Assembly: GCA_001464735.1 (NCBI GenBank)
Contig: LNDU01000008.1
Location: 124,001-188,000, forward strand
DNA: 64,000 nucleotides
From: Nitrospira sp. Ga0074138
Lineage (GTDB): Bacteria; Nitrospirota; Nitrospiria; Nitrospirales; Nitrospiraceae
Direction: 5' to 3'
Below, piece after piece: positions 31,222 to 41,591 of the stretch (positions are counted from its first letter, which is position 1; every line of letters begins with the position of its first letter). The translations under genes were made by a program, and so were the position numbers. Below the pieces are notes generated by a model. That model did not search any database. It saw only the letters and a list, made by a program, of their open reading frames with translations, and had not been told where the DNA came from.

Positions 31222-31682
31222 AGTCTGACCATTCACCTGGCGTCAACGCTGCTGTTTGATCTGGTACAAGAGCGGTTAGTCAGCGGGCGGAACGGACGCC
31301 GGCCTGCGCTCTTCCCGGACAACATACTTCGCACCATCCACTCGTCGTACGCCATTAAACATCGCCACTTCCTTGCTTCGAATCGTGTGCGGCCTGCATG
31401 GCATTTTGCCCAAGTCGCAATCAATTGGTGCCTCCTAGTCAATGTTGCTTATGAGCTTGTTACTCGTTTGAAGCTTGGCTCCCTGTTGTTGTTCGCAATA
31501 TTAGTTGGGAAACCAACAGGGGATACCCCATGTAGGAAATGGAGAACAGTTGGTTCGTTCAACTGTCTAGCATTCTTACTAGTAGGCTTTCACGGAGATT
31601 CAGGGCAAACATGTAGTCTGCCTCATCTGAAGATGGGCGACATCCGCACTTCATTCGCGGTTTAATCGAAAGGAGATAATAA

Positions 31683-32261
31683 GTGAAGGCAATTTCATAT
31701 AAAAGCAACCAAGGAAAGACAAACAATATGGAAAAGATGGAGTCGACATCGTCCAACCATAACCAACTTAGCCGAGCGGTCCGTTCGGGAATACGGACCC
31801 CGCTGCTTACCAATCTGGGAATACCGGCTCCCTTCAAAGTAAAGGAAATCGAAATAGACCGTGAAAAGCAGGAGCGTCGGCACGAAGCGCTTCGCCACAT
31901 GCTCTTTTGCAAACGCCAAGAGACTATGAGGGAACTTCTGGATAATGTTGGCCAAGCCTTGACCGAAGGCCAACAACGGCGTTTGGAATCCGTGGGTGAC
32001 GTGGCAGACCAGGCCTTGAGGACGTTCGAACGTGACCGAAGCATCTTCCTGATGGAAATACGGAATCGCAAGCGACAGTCTCTCGACGAAGCACTTATTC
32101 GTCTGGATGAAGGAACCTACGGCGTCTGCGCTGAATGCGGAATCGACATCAATGAAAAGCGCCTTCAAGCGGTCCCTTTCGCTAAGCTGTGCGTGGCATG
32201 TCAATCACGCACAGAGCTGCTCGAACAAATCGAAAGGGCAGAGGTGCGCGAGGATCTATAG
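31683..32261 (+). CDS. DksA/TraR-family C4 zinc-finger protein
   Basis: LDEALIRLDEGTYGVCAECGIDINEKRLQAVPFAKLCVACQ. Confidence 0.9.
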   Translation: MKAISYKSNQGKTNNMEKMESTSSNHNQLSRAVRSGIRTPLLTNLGIPAPFKVKEIEIDREKQERRHEALRHMLFCKRQETMRELLDNVGQALTEGQQRRLESVGDVADQALRTFERDRSIFLMEIRNRKRQSLDEALIRLDEGTYGVCAECGIDINEKRLQAVPFAKLCVACQSRTELLEQIERAEVREDL

Positions 32262-32504
32262 GGAGGTTCAAACAGTATGCCATGCGTGGCAAACTCCGCT
32301 ACAAGGGACGGAGCTGATCAACAGTCCGTGACTTGCAACGGCCTGGACGTCTGCTCGGCCACGCCTTGATTGTCCTGCGGCCACGCTGCAGACTATTGAG
32401 CATTGAAACCATCTACCTACAGGATGCCTGCTGATCGACAACCAGCAGGCGTGGAACTCGATTGTGCTGCATCAATGCGGCCCTGTCTGAACGAGACAGG
32501 TCAC

Positions 32505-32951
32505 TTACTCCGCTGCAGGCTTGATCAGGGTGGGAATGCCAGCTGAGTCCACCGTCACCTCGACGGTCTCCCCCATGCGGATCATTGACGGCATTTCGGT
32601 AATTTTCGTGGATTTGAGTATCACTTCATAGCCGTCCGGTTTTCGCACGATATACGTCTCGCCTTGAATGGAAAGTACTTGGCCTCTGATCATGCCTGGT
32701 CCAGATGGCTTCGACCGTACCCGGCTCGGATCAAGTTGGGGGCGTCCCGGCTCGCCGGTCCCGCGATTGCCGGGACCCAATTGTGGATTCTGTTCATCGG
32801 GCCGTCCACCCGTGACCGGGCTCTTCCCGCCACCTGGTGCAACCGTTGATGGCTCCGTCGCGGCCTGGACATCTATCACCCCAGTTAGCGCCAAAACGAC
32901 TCCTATTCTGAGCATTTCTCTACAGAGTGTGGGCATATATACCTCCGCCAT
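32505..32951 (-). CDS. Small exported protein (OB-like)
   Basis: Signal peptide; IRGQVLSIQGETYIVRKPDGYEVILKSTKITEMPSMIRMGETVEVTVDSAG. Confidence 0.6.
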   Translation of the reverse strand: MAEVYMPTLCREMLRIGVVLALTGVIDVQAATEPSTVAPGGGKSPVTGGRPDEQNPQLGPGNRGTGEPGRPQLDPSRVRSKPSGPGMIRGQVLSIQGETYIVRKPDGYEVILKSTKITEMPSMIRMGETVEVTVDSAGIPTLIKPAAE

Positions 32952-33150
32952 TTTACTTGCCGAGTCTACTACGAGGATCCGCCTGTGTGGCCTCGGAAAG
33001 AGCCTAGGGCGAGACGATACTCACCACGATGGTGATGAACGCAATCTTGACTAGCTCGATCGCTCCCGTTTCTCGAATCTCGCGCAGACCAGCCGGCGAT
33101 CCGCTCATAGGGGACGCGGAGCATCTCTATGAAAACTCCTTGCTCCTATT

Positions 33151-33900
33151 TTATGTCCCTCCTCGACACCACTGAACCATCTGGCAATAAAACATGTCCG
33201 CTAATGGTTCTAAATTCGTACAATCTGCCTGGTTGTAGGCCAAGAGGCGCGTTCTTGCTGTCTGATCCCGGCGATGTCGCCAGCGATTCCAGAGTAGGAC
33301 GGCATCTGACCCGGTCATTCCGTGCAATTGAGGTTCGCGTTGCAGGCCTAACTGCAGCTCAATGGTCTTAAGACCTCCCCGATAGCCAAGCTGTCTGCCG
33401 ATAGTACAGAGATCGAGGTGTGGCTGGTCTAATGGCAGGTCGGGAAAGGCGGCAAGCAACATGGGCAGATCGAATCCTGATCCATTGAATGTGACCAGCA
33501 GATCATACCCCCTCAGTGCTTCATGGAGGCTCCGGGCATCCAGCGACTCGCCCCGGATGAGGGACGTATATCGGCTCTGCCCATAGAGTCCAACAACCGT
33601 GACCTGTCCGAACGAATTGGTTTCAATATCGAGGTAGACCGTCCGAGGGCGAAGCCACTCGTACAGTCGCCAGTGTTCGTGTGCCGGCAGGTGAACGCCA
33701 AAGTAGCGCGCATCGTTTTCGGCGCGTTTGTGCTTCGCTTCTTCCAACGCTCTGTCGTAGATGGTCTTCCGGTTTTCTCCAAGGCCCTTGATCGACTTTG
33801 CCGTGAGGAAATCATCCCACGACGTCAGACCATCCCGCCACCATCGTCGTTCGGTCTTGCGTCCGACTCGGGGAAGAAAGCAAAACGACGACTCAATCAT
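33151..33900 (-). CDS. Ribonuclease H-like (YprB-type) 3'-5' exonuclease-like protein
   Basis: TVYLDIETNSFGQVTVVGLYG (DxE), DLLVTFNGSGFDLPMLLAAFP, LDLCTIGRQLGYRGGLKTIE; start at internal Met. Confidence 0.75.
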   Translation of the reverse strand: MIESSFCFLPRVGRKTERRWWRDGLTSWDDFLTAKSIKGLGENRKTIYDRALEEAKHKRAENDARYFGVHLPAHEHWRLYEWLRPRTVYLDIETNSFGQVTVVGLYGQSRYTSLIRGESLDARSLHEALRGYDLLVTFNGSGFDLPMLLAAFPDLPLDQPHLDLCTIGRQLGYRGGLKTIELQLGLQREPQLHGMTGSDAVLLWNRWRHRRDQTARTRLLAYNQADCTNLEPLADMFYCQMVQWCRGGT

Positions 33901-34235
33901 GACGACCCCATGCGAGATGAAGAGCGTGAACGCCAGGCCAGAGTCGATACGTACACTCTGAAGACCCTTGGCCGTCGCCGTAGGCAAAACTCACCCATAC
34001 CCTGATACCTGAATTCAGCAGTTCCAAAGAATTCTGCAAAATGCAGACCATTTCAGCGATCGTGGGAGCGGCTAAAACGACTAATTTGAACGGTTTGCTC
34101 ATTGGGGCGACGATATCAATACTCCTGAAACAGAAACGGTCTCAATGAGACTCGGACATCCTTTCTAGGCCAGGACAAAACATCCCTTCTAGTCTCACAG
34201 TCTGCTGAAAAACTCCGATTCTGCTTCGCGCACCG

Positions 34236-34433
34236 TTGTACAAAACCGCTATTCGCTGCGCGGTCAATGAAGACCTGAAGGAAGAATGGGACAAATATCT
34301 GGATCAGACACGTGCCCACGAACAAATGGTGCGCACGCTGTTGGAAACGATGAGAACTCGATCCGGCGAAGGAAACTCCGGGGCGAGAGATCGTCCGTCA
34401 CAAGGGCGAAGCGTTGATCGAGACCATGATAAA
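34236..34433 (+). pseudogene. Truncated, frameshifted copy of the ferritin-like protein encoded at 43861-44454
   Basis: TAIRCAVNEDLKEEWDKYLDQTRAHEQMVRTLLETM vs TALRCAVNEDLKDEWEQYLEHTRTHERMMRSLLETM; 1-bp insertion then nucleotide similarity continues; no start region. Confidence 0.85.
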
Positions 34434-34600
34434 TAGCACTCAAGGAATGGCTGGGTACAGGAGGTTTCCTCATTTTCCGTATAAAGCCAAACAAGGGTAT
34501 GCTCCAGTTATGGAAAGCTGGGGTGCATGAGAACATGCAGGATCATTTATTACGTTCCGACATGAGAACCACTACACCTGTGTGGTGATGAGGATGACCA

Positions 34601-35470
34601 ATGCAAAAATCGAAACCTGTACAAAAGATCCGTCCGGCCCAAAAACAGAAAAAGCCTGGGCTCGAAAAGACAATGCTTCCGTCACCCGTATTCGATACGG
34701 ATGCTACAGCGGGACATGCGTTGGCGGGCAAAGTTGCCATCATCACAGGAGGTGACAGCGGCATCGGGCGCGCTATCGCCGTAGGATTTGCCAAAGAAGG
34801 TGCGGAGGTAGCCATTTGCTTTTTAAAAACTGAGCGGGCCGACGCTGAAGCCACCAGAGGGTATATTTCTCAACGCTATGGGAAAGAGTGCCTTCTCTTG
34901 CCTGGAGATCTTCGCCGCGAGGGTGACTGTATCAAGGCGGTGAACAAGACGGTGAAGCATTTCAAGCACCTTGATATCGTGATCAATAATGCCGGCAGGC
35001 ATGATGTCCAGGAGCGGATTGAAGATATCAGCGGTACACAATTACGCCACACGTTTGAACTCAACGTCTTTGCGATGTTTTATATCGTGAAAGCGGCGTT
35101 GGAACATTTGAAACGAGGATCCACGATTATCAACACGACCAGTGTCACGGCTTACAGGGGGAGCGCACATTTAATCGATTATGCGGCCTCCAAGGGGGCT
35201 ATCGTATCATTCACCCGCTCCCTTGCAGCGTCTTTGGTCGATAAAGACATCCGGGTCAATGCGGTCGCTCCTGGACCCGTTTGGACTCCCTTGATCGTAT
35301 CAAGTTTACCAAAGGGGAAAGTTGAAACGTTCGGTAGCGATTGCCCGATGGCACGAGCCGGAGAGCCTATAGAGATTGCCTCCTGTTTTACCTTCCTCGC
35401 CAGTGATGCCGCTTCCTTCATCACCGGCCAGGTGCTTCATCCCAATGGCGGTGAAATCATTAACGGGTAA
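34601..35470 (+). CDS. Short-chain dehydrogenase/reductase (SDR)
   Basis: GKVAIITGGDSGIGRAIAVGFAKEGAEVAICF, NNAG, YAASKGAI. Confidence 0.93.
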   Translation: MQKSKPVQKIRPAQKQKKPGLEKTMLPSPVFDTDATAGHALAGKVAIITGGDSGIGRAIAVGFAKEGAEVAICFLKTERADAEATRGYISQRYGKECLLLPGDLRREGDCIKAVNKTVKHFKHLDIVINNAGRHDVQERIEDISGTQLRHTFELNVFAMFYIVKAALEHLKRGSTIINTTSVTAYRGSAHLIDYAASKGAIVSFTRSLAASLVDKDIRVNAVAPGPVWTPLIVSSLPKGKVETFGSDCPMARAGEPIEIASCFTFLASDAASFITGQVLHPNGGEIING

Positions 35471-35544
35471 GAGGAGAGAAATGAGCCCTACCTCTTTCAC
35501 TCACAGTATTACAAGTTAAGGGTCAACGGAAGGGGAGGTGGTTT

Positions 35545-36333
35545 GTGCTCGTCCACATTGTCGCTGACTATGGACACGGGGACCTGGCTTTTGCTGAAGT
35601 CGTGCAGCGTATTAAGCTTCACCTACCGTCTGCCGAGCCCGTGCTCGTACCGGTCCCCCCATTTTGCACCGTGGCAGCTGGCTTTTGTATCGCTCAGCTC
35701 GGTCTTCATCCTGCACCTCCTGGCACGTTGATCTATCACAACATAGCCCCACGGGAGGACGATGCAGCGGCCCGACCAGAGAATGCGGGGGAACGTTTGG
35801 TTTATGCACGGCTTCCGACTGGGGTTCGGGTGATCGGGGTCAATTCGGGCTATACCCTTTCCTTCATTAAAGACGTCGCAGAAACAATTCAATGGTCGTC
35901 GGCGCCGGCAGCCGGCAGCCAGTTCCGTTCACGGGACGTGTTTCCACAAGCCGCGGCGGCTATTGCGATGGGACGCTCCTCAGCACTGGGCAGCGAGATC
36001 GATGTGAACGCACTGCCAGTGCCGCCTTCTTCGGTGATCGCCTATGTCGATGGCTATGGCAACATCAAGACCACCATCGCTCACAACGTCAAGAAACTCC
36101 GCCCTGGACAATCTATTCGCTTGAAGATCATTGATTGTGAGCTTGAGGCGAGGGTGAGCGATGGCGCCTTTGCCGTGCGCCATGGCGAATTGACGTTCGC
36201 ACCCGGAAGCAGCGGCTGGCCTCTTGCCGGAGGTAAAGAAATCCGGTGGATGGAGATTTTTCTTCGTGGAGGCAATGCCTGGAAGCTGTTTAAAAATCCA
36301 CCCATTGGAACTGCCGTATCCATTGTCCTCTAG
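35545..36333 (+). CDS. SAM hydrolase / SAM-dependent chlorinase-fluorinase family protein (DUF62), divergent
   Basis: IVADYGHGDLAFAEVVQRIKLHLPSAEPVLVPVPPFCTVAAGFCIAQ ... VIAYVDGYGNIKTTI ... C-terminal beta domain. Confidence 0.75.
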   Translation: MLVHIVADYGHGDLAFAEVVQRIKLHLPSAEPVLVPVPPFCTVAAGFCIAQLGLHPAPPGTLIYHNIAPREDDAAARPENAGERLVYARLPTGVRVIGVNSGYTLSFIKDVAETIQWSSAPAAGSQFRSRDVFPQAAAAIAMGRSSALGSEIDVNALPVPPSSVIAYVDGYGNIKTTIAHNVKKLRPGQSIRLKIIDCELEARVSDGAFAVRHGELTFAPGSSGWPLAGGKEIRWMEIFLRGGNAWKLFKNPPIGTAVSIVL

Positions 36334-36456
36334 GTTCAGGTTGTCAAGAACCACATAAGTCCAGACTCAGAATGGGGTGTTTTCCTACCCCACATGAATC
36401 GCGAATCCTATAAATGACAAATTTGAACCCGTTAGATCGGTTTATGGAGGGCCTCA

Positions 36457-36621
36457 ATGGAATCAAGAAGCGGTGAGCTCAGTCTCGCAGAACTCTACGC
36501 AATAATCCGCAGCCAGATCGAACATAGTAACCTGAACATGTTTTCGCCGGGAATGATGCCGCTCGTCTTTACCGCTGCATGGCTCGTGGTTCTGGGGAGG
36601 CTGATAATCGCATGGTGGTGA
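36457..36621 (+). CDS. 54-aa small membrane protein
   Basis: MESRSGELSLAELYAIIRSQIEHSNLNMFSPGMMPLVFTAAWLVVLGRLIIAWW; GGAGG upstream; below ORF cutoff. Confidence 0.45.
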   Translation: MESRSGELSLAELYAIIRSQIEHSNLNMFSPGMMPLVFTAAWLVVLGRLIIAWW

Positions 36622-37003
36622 CTTGTCCCCCAGCCTGTGCAGACCATCGGCCTGAAAACGGCTCTCTTCTCCCCATTGCCACCAAGGGACATCCCCAGTT
36701 GGTTCCCAAACAAATTGGCGGTAATAATGGGTACAGTCAGTAAATGGTTTTAAGCGGGACATCAGCATGCACACAAAAGATTGTCCCTTCTCGATCACTC
36801 TCGACTATCAAGAGGACACCGTCACCGCGATGGATTGGGAGGCCATCGGCTTCAGTCGATTGGTTCACATTGTGGATGATGTCGCGCTCATCCGGCTAGG
36901 ACTAATACTTATGGAACGTGTTGCTCAAGCGGAAGGGCGCGTTTTATGGCATTAAGTAACATCAAGCACACCAGGCCCACAGTCACTAAGGGAGAACGAC
37001 ACC

Positions 37004-37426
37004 ATGGCGTATAGCGACAAGGTCGTGGATCATTTCAATCATCCACGCAACATGGGGAGTTTTACGAAAGAGGATCCACATGTCGGCACCGGCATGGTCG
37101 GAGCACCGGAGTGCGGCGACGTGATGAAGCTTCAGATTAAGGTGCAGAACGATACGATCGTCGACGCGAAGTTCAAGACGTTCGGTTGTGGGTCGGCCAT
37201 CGCCAGCTCGAGTTTGGCCACAGAATGGCTCAAGGGGAAAACACTCTCAGAGGCAAGGAAGATTAAGAACACGGACATTGTGCAGGAACTGAACTTGCCG
37301 CCAGTTAAGATCCATTGTTCCGTTCTGGCGGAAGATGCCATCAAGGCGGCATTGACGGATTTTCAGCAGAAAAAGGACGCGAGTGTCACGGCGGTATCGG
37401 AGCGCCCATTGGAGGTAACACTCTAA
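37004..37426 (+). CDS. iscU: Fe-S cluster assembly scaffold IscU (NifU N-terminal family)
   Basis: MAYSDKVVDHFNHPRNMGSF...GAPECGDVMKLQIKV...KTFGCGSAIASSS...PPVKIHCSVLAEDAIKAAL. Confidence 0.95.
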   Translation: MAYSDKVVDHFNHPRNMGSFTKEDPHVGTGMVGAPECGDVMKLQIKVQNDTIVDAKFKTFGCGSAIASSSLATEWLKGKTLSEARKIKNTDIVQELNLPPVKIHCSVLAEDAIKAALTDFQQKKDASVTAVSERPLEVTL

Positions 37427-37771
37427 GCCTATCAATATTGCTCTGGAGGGAACACAATGCGCACTGCCCTCGCCGCAACGGATACAAGATGCATGAGAAT
37501 TACCTCAATGCCGGAGACGCGATCGGTCAATTCCGATTCATCACCTGGCGCTAGTTGATCTGCGGCGAAGTGATTGATCCAGTGATTCTAAACCATAGAC
37601 CTCCACGCCCGGAGCCGCCGATAGACCGAGCCAGGATTTCCCCCGTCGTGTGTCACCTCCGGAACGCCCATTAACAACATCAGGAGATCTACCCATAGCC
37701 TCTCCAGGGAAGCAAGACCGGACTGGCTCGATTATCAGCTTATGGTTTCTCTGTCCATTGTCAGGACCTTC

Positions 37772-38410
37772 ATGAAGACAGTTGTTCTCTTCATTCTGAT
37801 TACGTTGGTCACGGGATGCGCGCTTGAGCAGGAAGTGTCACGCACTCCTCGGACGGCGGTCGAGCAGGTTCTCTTGACTCAGGCGGTTGAGCAAGCTCTG
37901 GAGAATCTGTCGGTTCGACTGCCCGAGGGAGTCAATGTGGACGTGGATGCGACCGGGCTCGAAAATGATCGGTCCCGGCTTCGCATGACCAACGCGGATC
38001 TTGGTGCGATCGATCGTCCATCGCGCGATATTTTCTACATCCGAGATCTCGTGGCTGCCGAGTTGGGGCGAAGAGGCTATCGCGTCTCCGCCCGAGACAC
38101 AGAATCACCATACTTAGTTCGCGTGATGGCGGAGTCGTTCGGGACGATGCAAGGCACCGTATTCGTGGGCATGCCGCCGGTTCAGAGCGTGTTGATTCCC
38201 TTCTCGCTCCCCGAACTCACGCTCTACAAGAACCAGAGCCAGAGCGGATATGCCCGACTGCATGTGGACGTCTACGATAATCGGACCGGGGAGTTTCTCG
38301 GTTCGACTCCTAAATTGGTCGGACGAGCATTCTACAATCAGTACACGGTGCTGATTTTTGCGACCTGGATCCGTACCGATGTGACGGCCCCACCCGTAGC
38401 AGGCAAGTAA
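37772..38410 (+). CDS. Putative lipoprotein of unknown function
   Basis: MKTVVLFILITLVTGC lipobox. Confidence 0.65.
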   Translation: MKTVVLFILITLVTGCALEQEVSRTPRTAVEQVLLTQAVEQALENLSVRLPEGVNVDVDATGLENDRSRLRMTNADLGAIDRPSRDIFYIRDLVAAELGRRGYRVSARDTESPYLVRVMAESFGTMQGTVFVGMPPVQSVLIPFSLPELTLYKNQSQSGYARLHVDVYDNRTGEFLGSTPKLVGRAFYNQYTVLIFATWIRTDVTAPPVAGK

Positions 38411-38460
38411 AGGTTTCTGGCCCGACCCCGGAGATAAGGTTGTTGGCAATTACAAAGCGG

Positions 38461-38500
38461 AAGGCCGCTTCGCTCCCGCGGCCGGGAGAGAAGCGGCCTT
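38461..38500. terminator. Bidirectional hairpin terminator between convergent genes
   Basis: AAGGCCGCTTCGCTCCCG-CGGC-CGGGAGAGAAGCGGCCTT, 18-bp near-perfect stem. Confidence 0.7.
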
Positions 38501-38513
38501 TATCGACTTTCTT

Positions 38514-38999
38514 CTAACTCTTTGAAAAGGGCTTCTTGCCTCCGGTGAGTTTGGTCACCATGGTTTCTTTACGTTTCATCACAGACGCCTCGAGCCTTTC
38601 CCAATCGATCTCGCTGTTTTGCGCTGCTGGCAACATCTCTCCCTCTTCTTCCTCAATATGATGCTTCACCAGTTCACCCAGAACCTTGAACTTGGCCTGA
38701 AATACTGCATCTTTCGGTTTCAGCTTCTTAAGCTCCTTGATCAGGACATGGACGAGATGATGCTCCTCTAATGCCTCATTCATCTTCTCGTCTTCGTCGA
38801 TGTGCTCCCGAATGGCCGGGTAGATGAGCTTTTCCTCCAGGTCCGCATGGACTTCGAGCTCCATAATAACAGTGGCTGCGATATCCGCCTGTTCTGAACC
38901 TTCGGCTGCTTCGAACTCTTCGAACAGCCCTTTCACTTTCTCATGGTCCTCTTTCAACATCTCTATCACTCCCGACGCCAATGCTGCTTTGCCTGCCAT
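38514..38999 (-). CDS. Hemerythrin HHE cation-binding domain protein (copy 1)
   Basis: DHEKVKGLFEEFE...ELEVHADLEEKLIYPAIREHIDEDEKMNEALEEHHLVHVLIKEL...KVLGELVKHHIEEEEGEMLP. Confidence 0.93.
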   Translation of the reverse strand: MAGKAALASGVIEMLKEDHEKVKGLFEEFEAAEGSEQADIAATVIMELEVHADLEEKLIYPAIREHIDEDEKMNEALEEHHLVHVLIKELKKLKPKDAVFQAKFKVLGELVKHHIEEEEGEMLPAAQNSEIDWERLEASVMKRKETMVTKLTGGKKPFSKS

Positions 39000-39539
39000 A
39001 GGAACCTCCATATTATGATTTAAGGTAATGTGATAAGCGACAGCCTGCTCCCGTGATGACTATCTCGCATCCCGGATGCCATATGCATTCCACGCAGCCT
39101 AAGGACTTATTAGTGGCTGTCATACTAGGAAAGTCCATAGAACGAGCAGATCAATGGCCTCGAAAATCCTTGAGCACAACGCGACTAACCGTCTCCGTCC
39201 ATGCCCATACCCGGAACGGCGGTTGAGGGATGCTTAGGTCCTGGCTCCTCATCGCCCTTGGGAGCACAATCGCCTTCACCCGGAATCCCGGAGATGGAAG
39301 AATTCCTAGATAATCAATCGGACTTTGAATATCTATATCGATACCATTGATGAGCTGGAAGATTTACGATTGCATGACGTGAAGCTAATCCGGGACAGCG
39401 CTTATAACTTGCTGGGGTGCATCCTAGTCGACATCTTCTCTGGAAACTGGTTCATTCACCCATCATAGTGATAGCCTGATACGTGATTGGGCTGCGGGAA
39501 GCAGGATTTTGAAGCTGCAGGATTGCCCAGGCCACCGTC

Positions 39540-40025
39540 ATGAATGTAAGTGTGATACAGGACTTTCTCTTACAGATGGGGCTCGCCCTTGTCTATTATG
39601 CGGTTCTCATCACGGTCATGCGGCTCGCTGGAAAACGGTTGGCTGGGCAGACTACGACCTTCGATTTAGTGATCCTCATTACCATTAGCGTCGTACTGCA
39701 GACGACGGCGCTACGCGAGGGAGTCCTTAATGCGCTCATCTTTATCGCGACGGTCTTTGGCGCGCATCAACTCCTCGCGGCGATCTGCGCCCGCTCAACT
39801 CGCATTCGTCATCTCGTGCGCAGTTGTCCTCGGCCTCTGATCCAGAATGCCCGTGTGGACTACAAGGCGCTGGCCAGCGAAGGGCTTTCTTATGACGAAC
39901 TCCTCGCGGGGTTGCGGAAGCTCGGCTATCCCTCTCAGGAAGGGATAAAAAGCGCCACGCTCGAAGAGACCGGACAGATCAGTGTGATTCCTCTGGAACG
40001 CGAGGAACCGGCTCGTTCGAAATGA
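39540..40025 (+). CDS. DUF421/YetF-family membrane protein
   Basis: VYYAVLITVMRLAGKRLAGQTTTFDLVILITISVVLQTTAL...RPLIQNARVDYKALASEGLSYDELLAGLRKLGY. Confidence 0.85.
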   Translation: MNVSVIQDFLLQMGLALVYYAVLITVMRLAGKRLAGQTTTFDLVILITISVVLQTTALREGVLNALIFIATVFGAHQLLAAICARSTRIRHLVRSCPRPLIQNARVDYKALASEGLSYDELLAGLRKLGYPSQEGIKSATLEETGQISVIPLEREEPARSK

Positions 40026-40104
40026 TAGCGGTCGAAAAAGAATATCCTGGTCAGGCTCGTCTAGAATTATCCGAGCAGACTTGCGCCCCAGAAGCCCTAT
40101 CTTC

Positions 40105-41013
40105 CTAGCGAGACGCCGACGGCGGCAGGCGCCGTTTCCAGAGATAGCTGCCCCCATGTTGTCGCGGTGGGATGTTGCTCCTCGTTCCGACGCGCTCATA
40201 CCACCAGATGCCTCGGGCCTCGGAGCCATCTTCCGAGAGCTCGACTTCAAAGGCGCCTTCGCGGTCGTTCTTCGATTGTTTCCATGTTCCCTGCCAGCGG
40301 CGATCATCATACTGCGTCGTGACGATCTGCCCACCCTGCCAGGTGTAGGGGCCATGGCCGTGCGCATCCAGCGTCGCGTGATACTGCTTATTGTCTTCGA
40401 CCTCTGTGATGTCCCACTCACCTGATAAACGGATGTGATTGGGCCCGTCTTTCTGACGGCCATCGGCACGACGGCGCAGCGTCGTCTGATCTGTCAGGAG
40501 GTTCCCCAAACCGGTATCCGGTCCCCGCCCGGATTCGTGCCACGCAACGAGAATCCACTGGCCACCCCGCCGTTCCAGAACACCTGTTTCACGGAGTGGG
40601 ATGACCATCCGCTGACTAGGATCTTCAACGCTGAGGTACCGGATATAATCCAGTTCCATCGCAAACCACGCGACCTCTCCCTTCTGCCATACCTGGAGAT
40701 AGGTGATCGGCAGCTCCAGCTTGTGGACGGTTCTAAACTCGGTACGCATATCAGTCTCTAGATCAGGCCATCCGACATACTTATGCCCGTCGATGGTGTA
40801 GCCGACGGCGTCCGCATCGTGCGACATGTACTTGGACATCGTGGCGACGTCCCGCGCTGCATTGGCTTCGACAATGACGCGCACCGTAGCTTCGGGTCCT
40901 CGAGGCTCTCCCGCCGAGAGTATCGTCGGTGTCAGACTGCACAAGAGGATGAGTACGGGCCCGTTCCAGCGCGAGATCATGGTCGATGAACTTAAATATT
41001 GCCATGGTTTCAT
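40105..41013 (-). CDS. Exported SnoaL/NTF2-like protein with C-terminal beta-rich domain
   Basis: Signal peptide (ILLCSLTPTILSAG); VRVIVEANAARDVATMSKYMSHDADAVGYTIDGHKYVGW...; W/G-rich beta C-terminus. Confidence 0.6.
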   Translation of the reverse strand: MKPWQYLSSSTMISRWNGPVLILLCSLTPTILSAGEPRGPEATVRVIVEANAARDVATMSKYMSHDADAVGYTIDGHKYVGWPDLETDMRTEFRTVHKLELPITYLQVWQKGEVAWFAMELDYIRYLSVEDPSQRMVIPLRETGVLERRGGQWILVAWHESGRGPDTGLGNLLTDQTTLRRRADGRQKDGPNHIRLSGEWDITEVEDNKQYHATLDAHGHGPYTWQGGQIVTTQYDDRRWQGTWKQSKNDREGAFEVELSEDGSEARGIWWYERVGTRSNIPPRQHGGSYLWKRRLPPSASR

Positions 41014-41591
41014 AACGAACTGATGCTCCTTGCTTTTTCCCGTTCAGGACGCTGTCTCGAGGATCATCGGATAGCGATCACAATGGCCCCCGTGATGACC
41101 CTAAAGCCATACGCCAGATTTGTTCGGTATCTTGGCCATACGGCGTCGGCCAACGCACCTGGTAAAAACCCTGGCCATACAGCACGCGGACAGGTGCGGG
41201 GTGTACCATCGCTGCCGCAAGGCAAGGGCGCTGCCAGTACTCGCCGCACCTTCGGCAATATAGCAATACAGATTGAGCAAGCACCTGCCTCGACCATCCT
41301 CTAAATGGTTAGCTTGAGAAGAGACACTGTTTGAACCACGCCACACTGGAAAGGCACTAGGGCCCATACTAGTATCTCCTACCCTCGGCGCGCCCTTACC
41401 ATTACTTAACGGGTTCACTTACCGGCCACTGTCGAAAAACTATCCGGGGGACATTTAAGAATCAGACTTGGCTCGCCCGATAAGGTAAGGACTGGAGCAA
41501 GACATTTACAAAAAGCATGCATTGCCCGCGTTCGGATGAGCGAGCAGTCGGAACCACTCTCTCACCTTCATCGATAAGGAGATCGTCTGAC

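Noticed and set aside
35545-36333. A genuine fluorinase
   Set aside because: Family membership is visible but nothing in the sequence supports halide chemistry over plain SAM hydrolysis; the N-terminal motif is divergent.
41064-41297. Small Cys-containing ORF in the catalase upstream region
   Set aside because: Several overlapping frames of similar length, no recognisable start context or motif.
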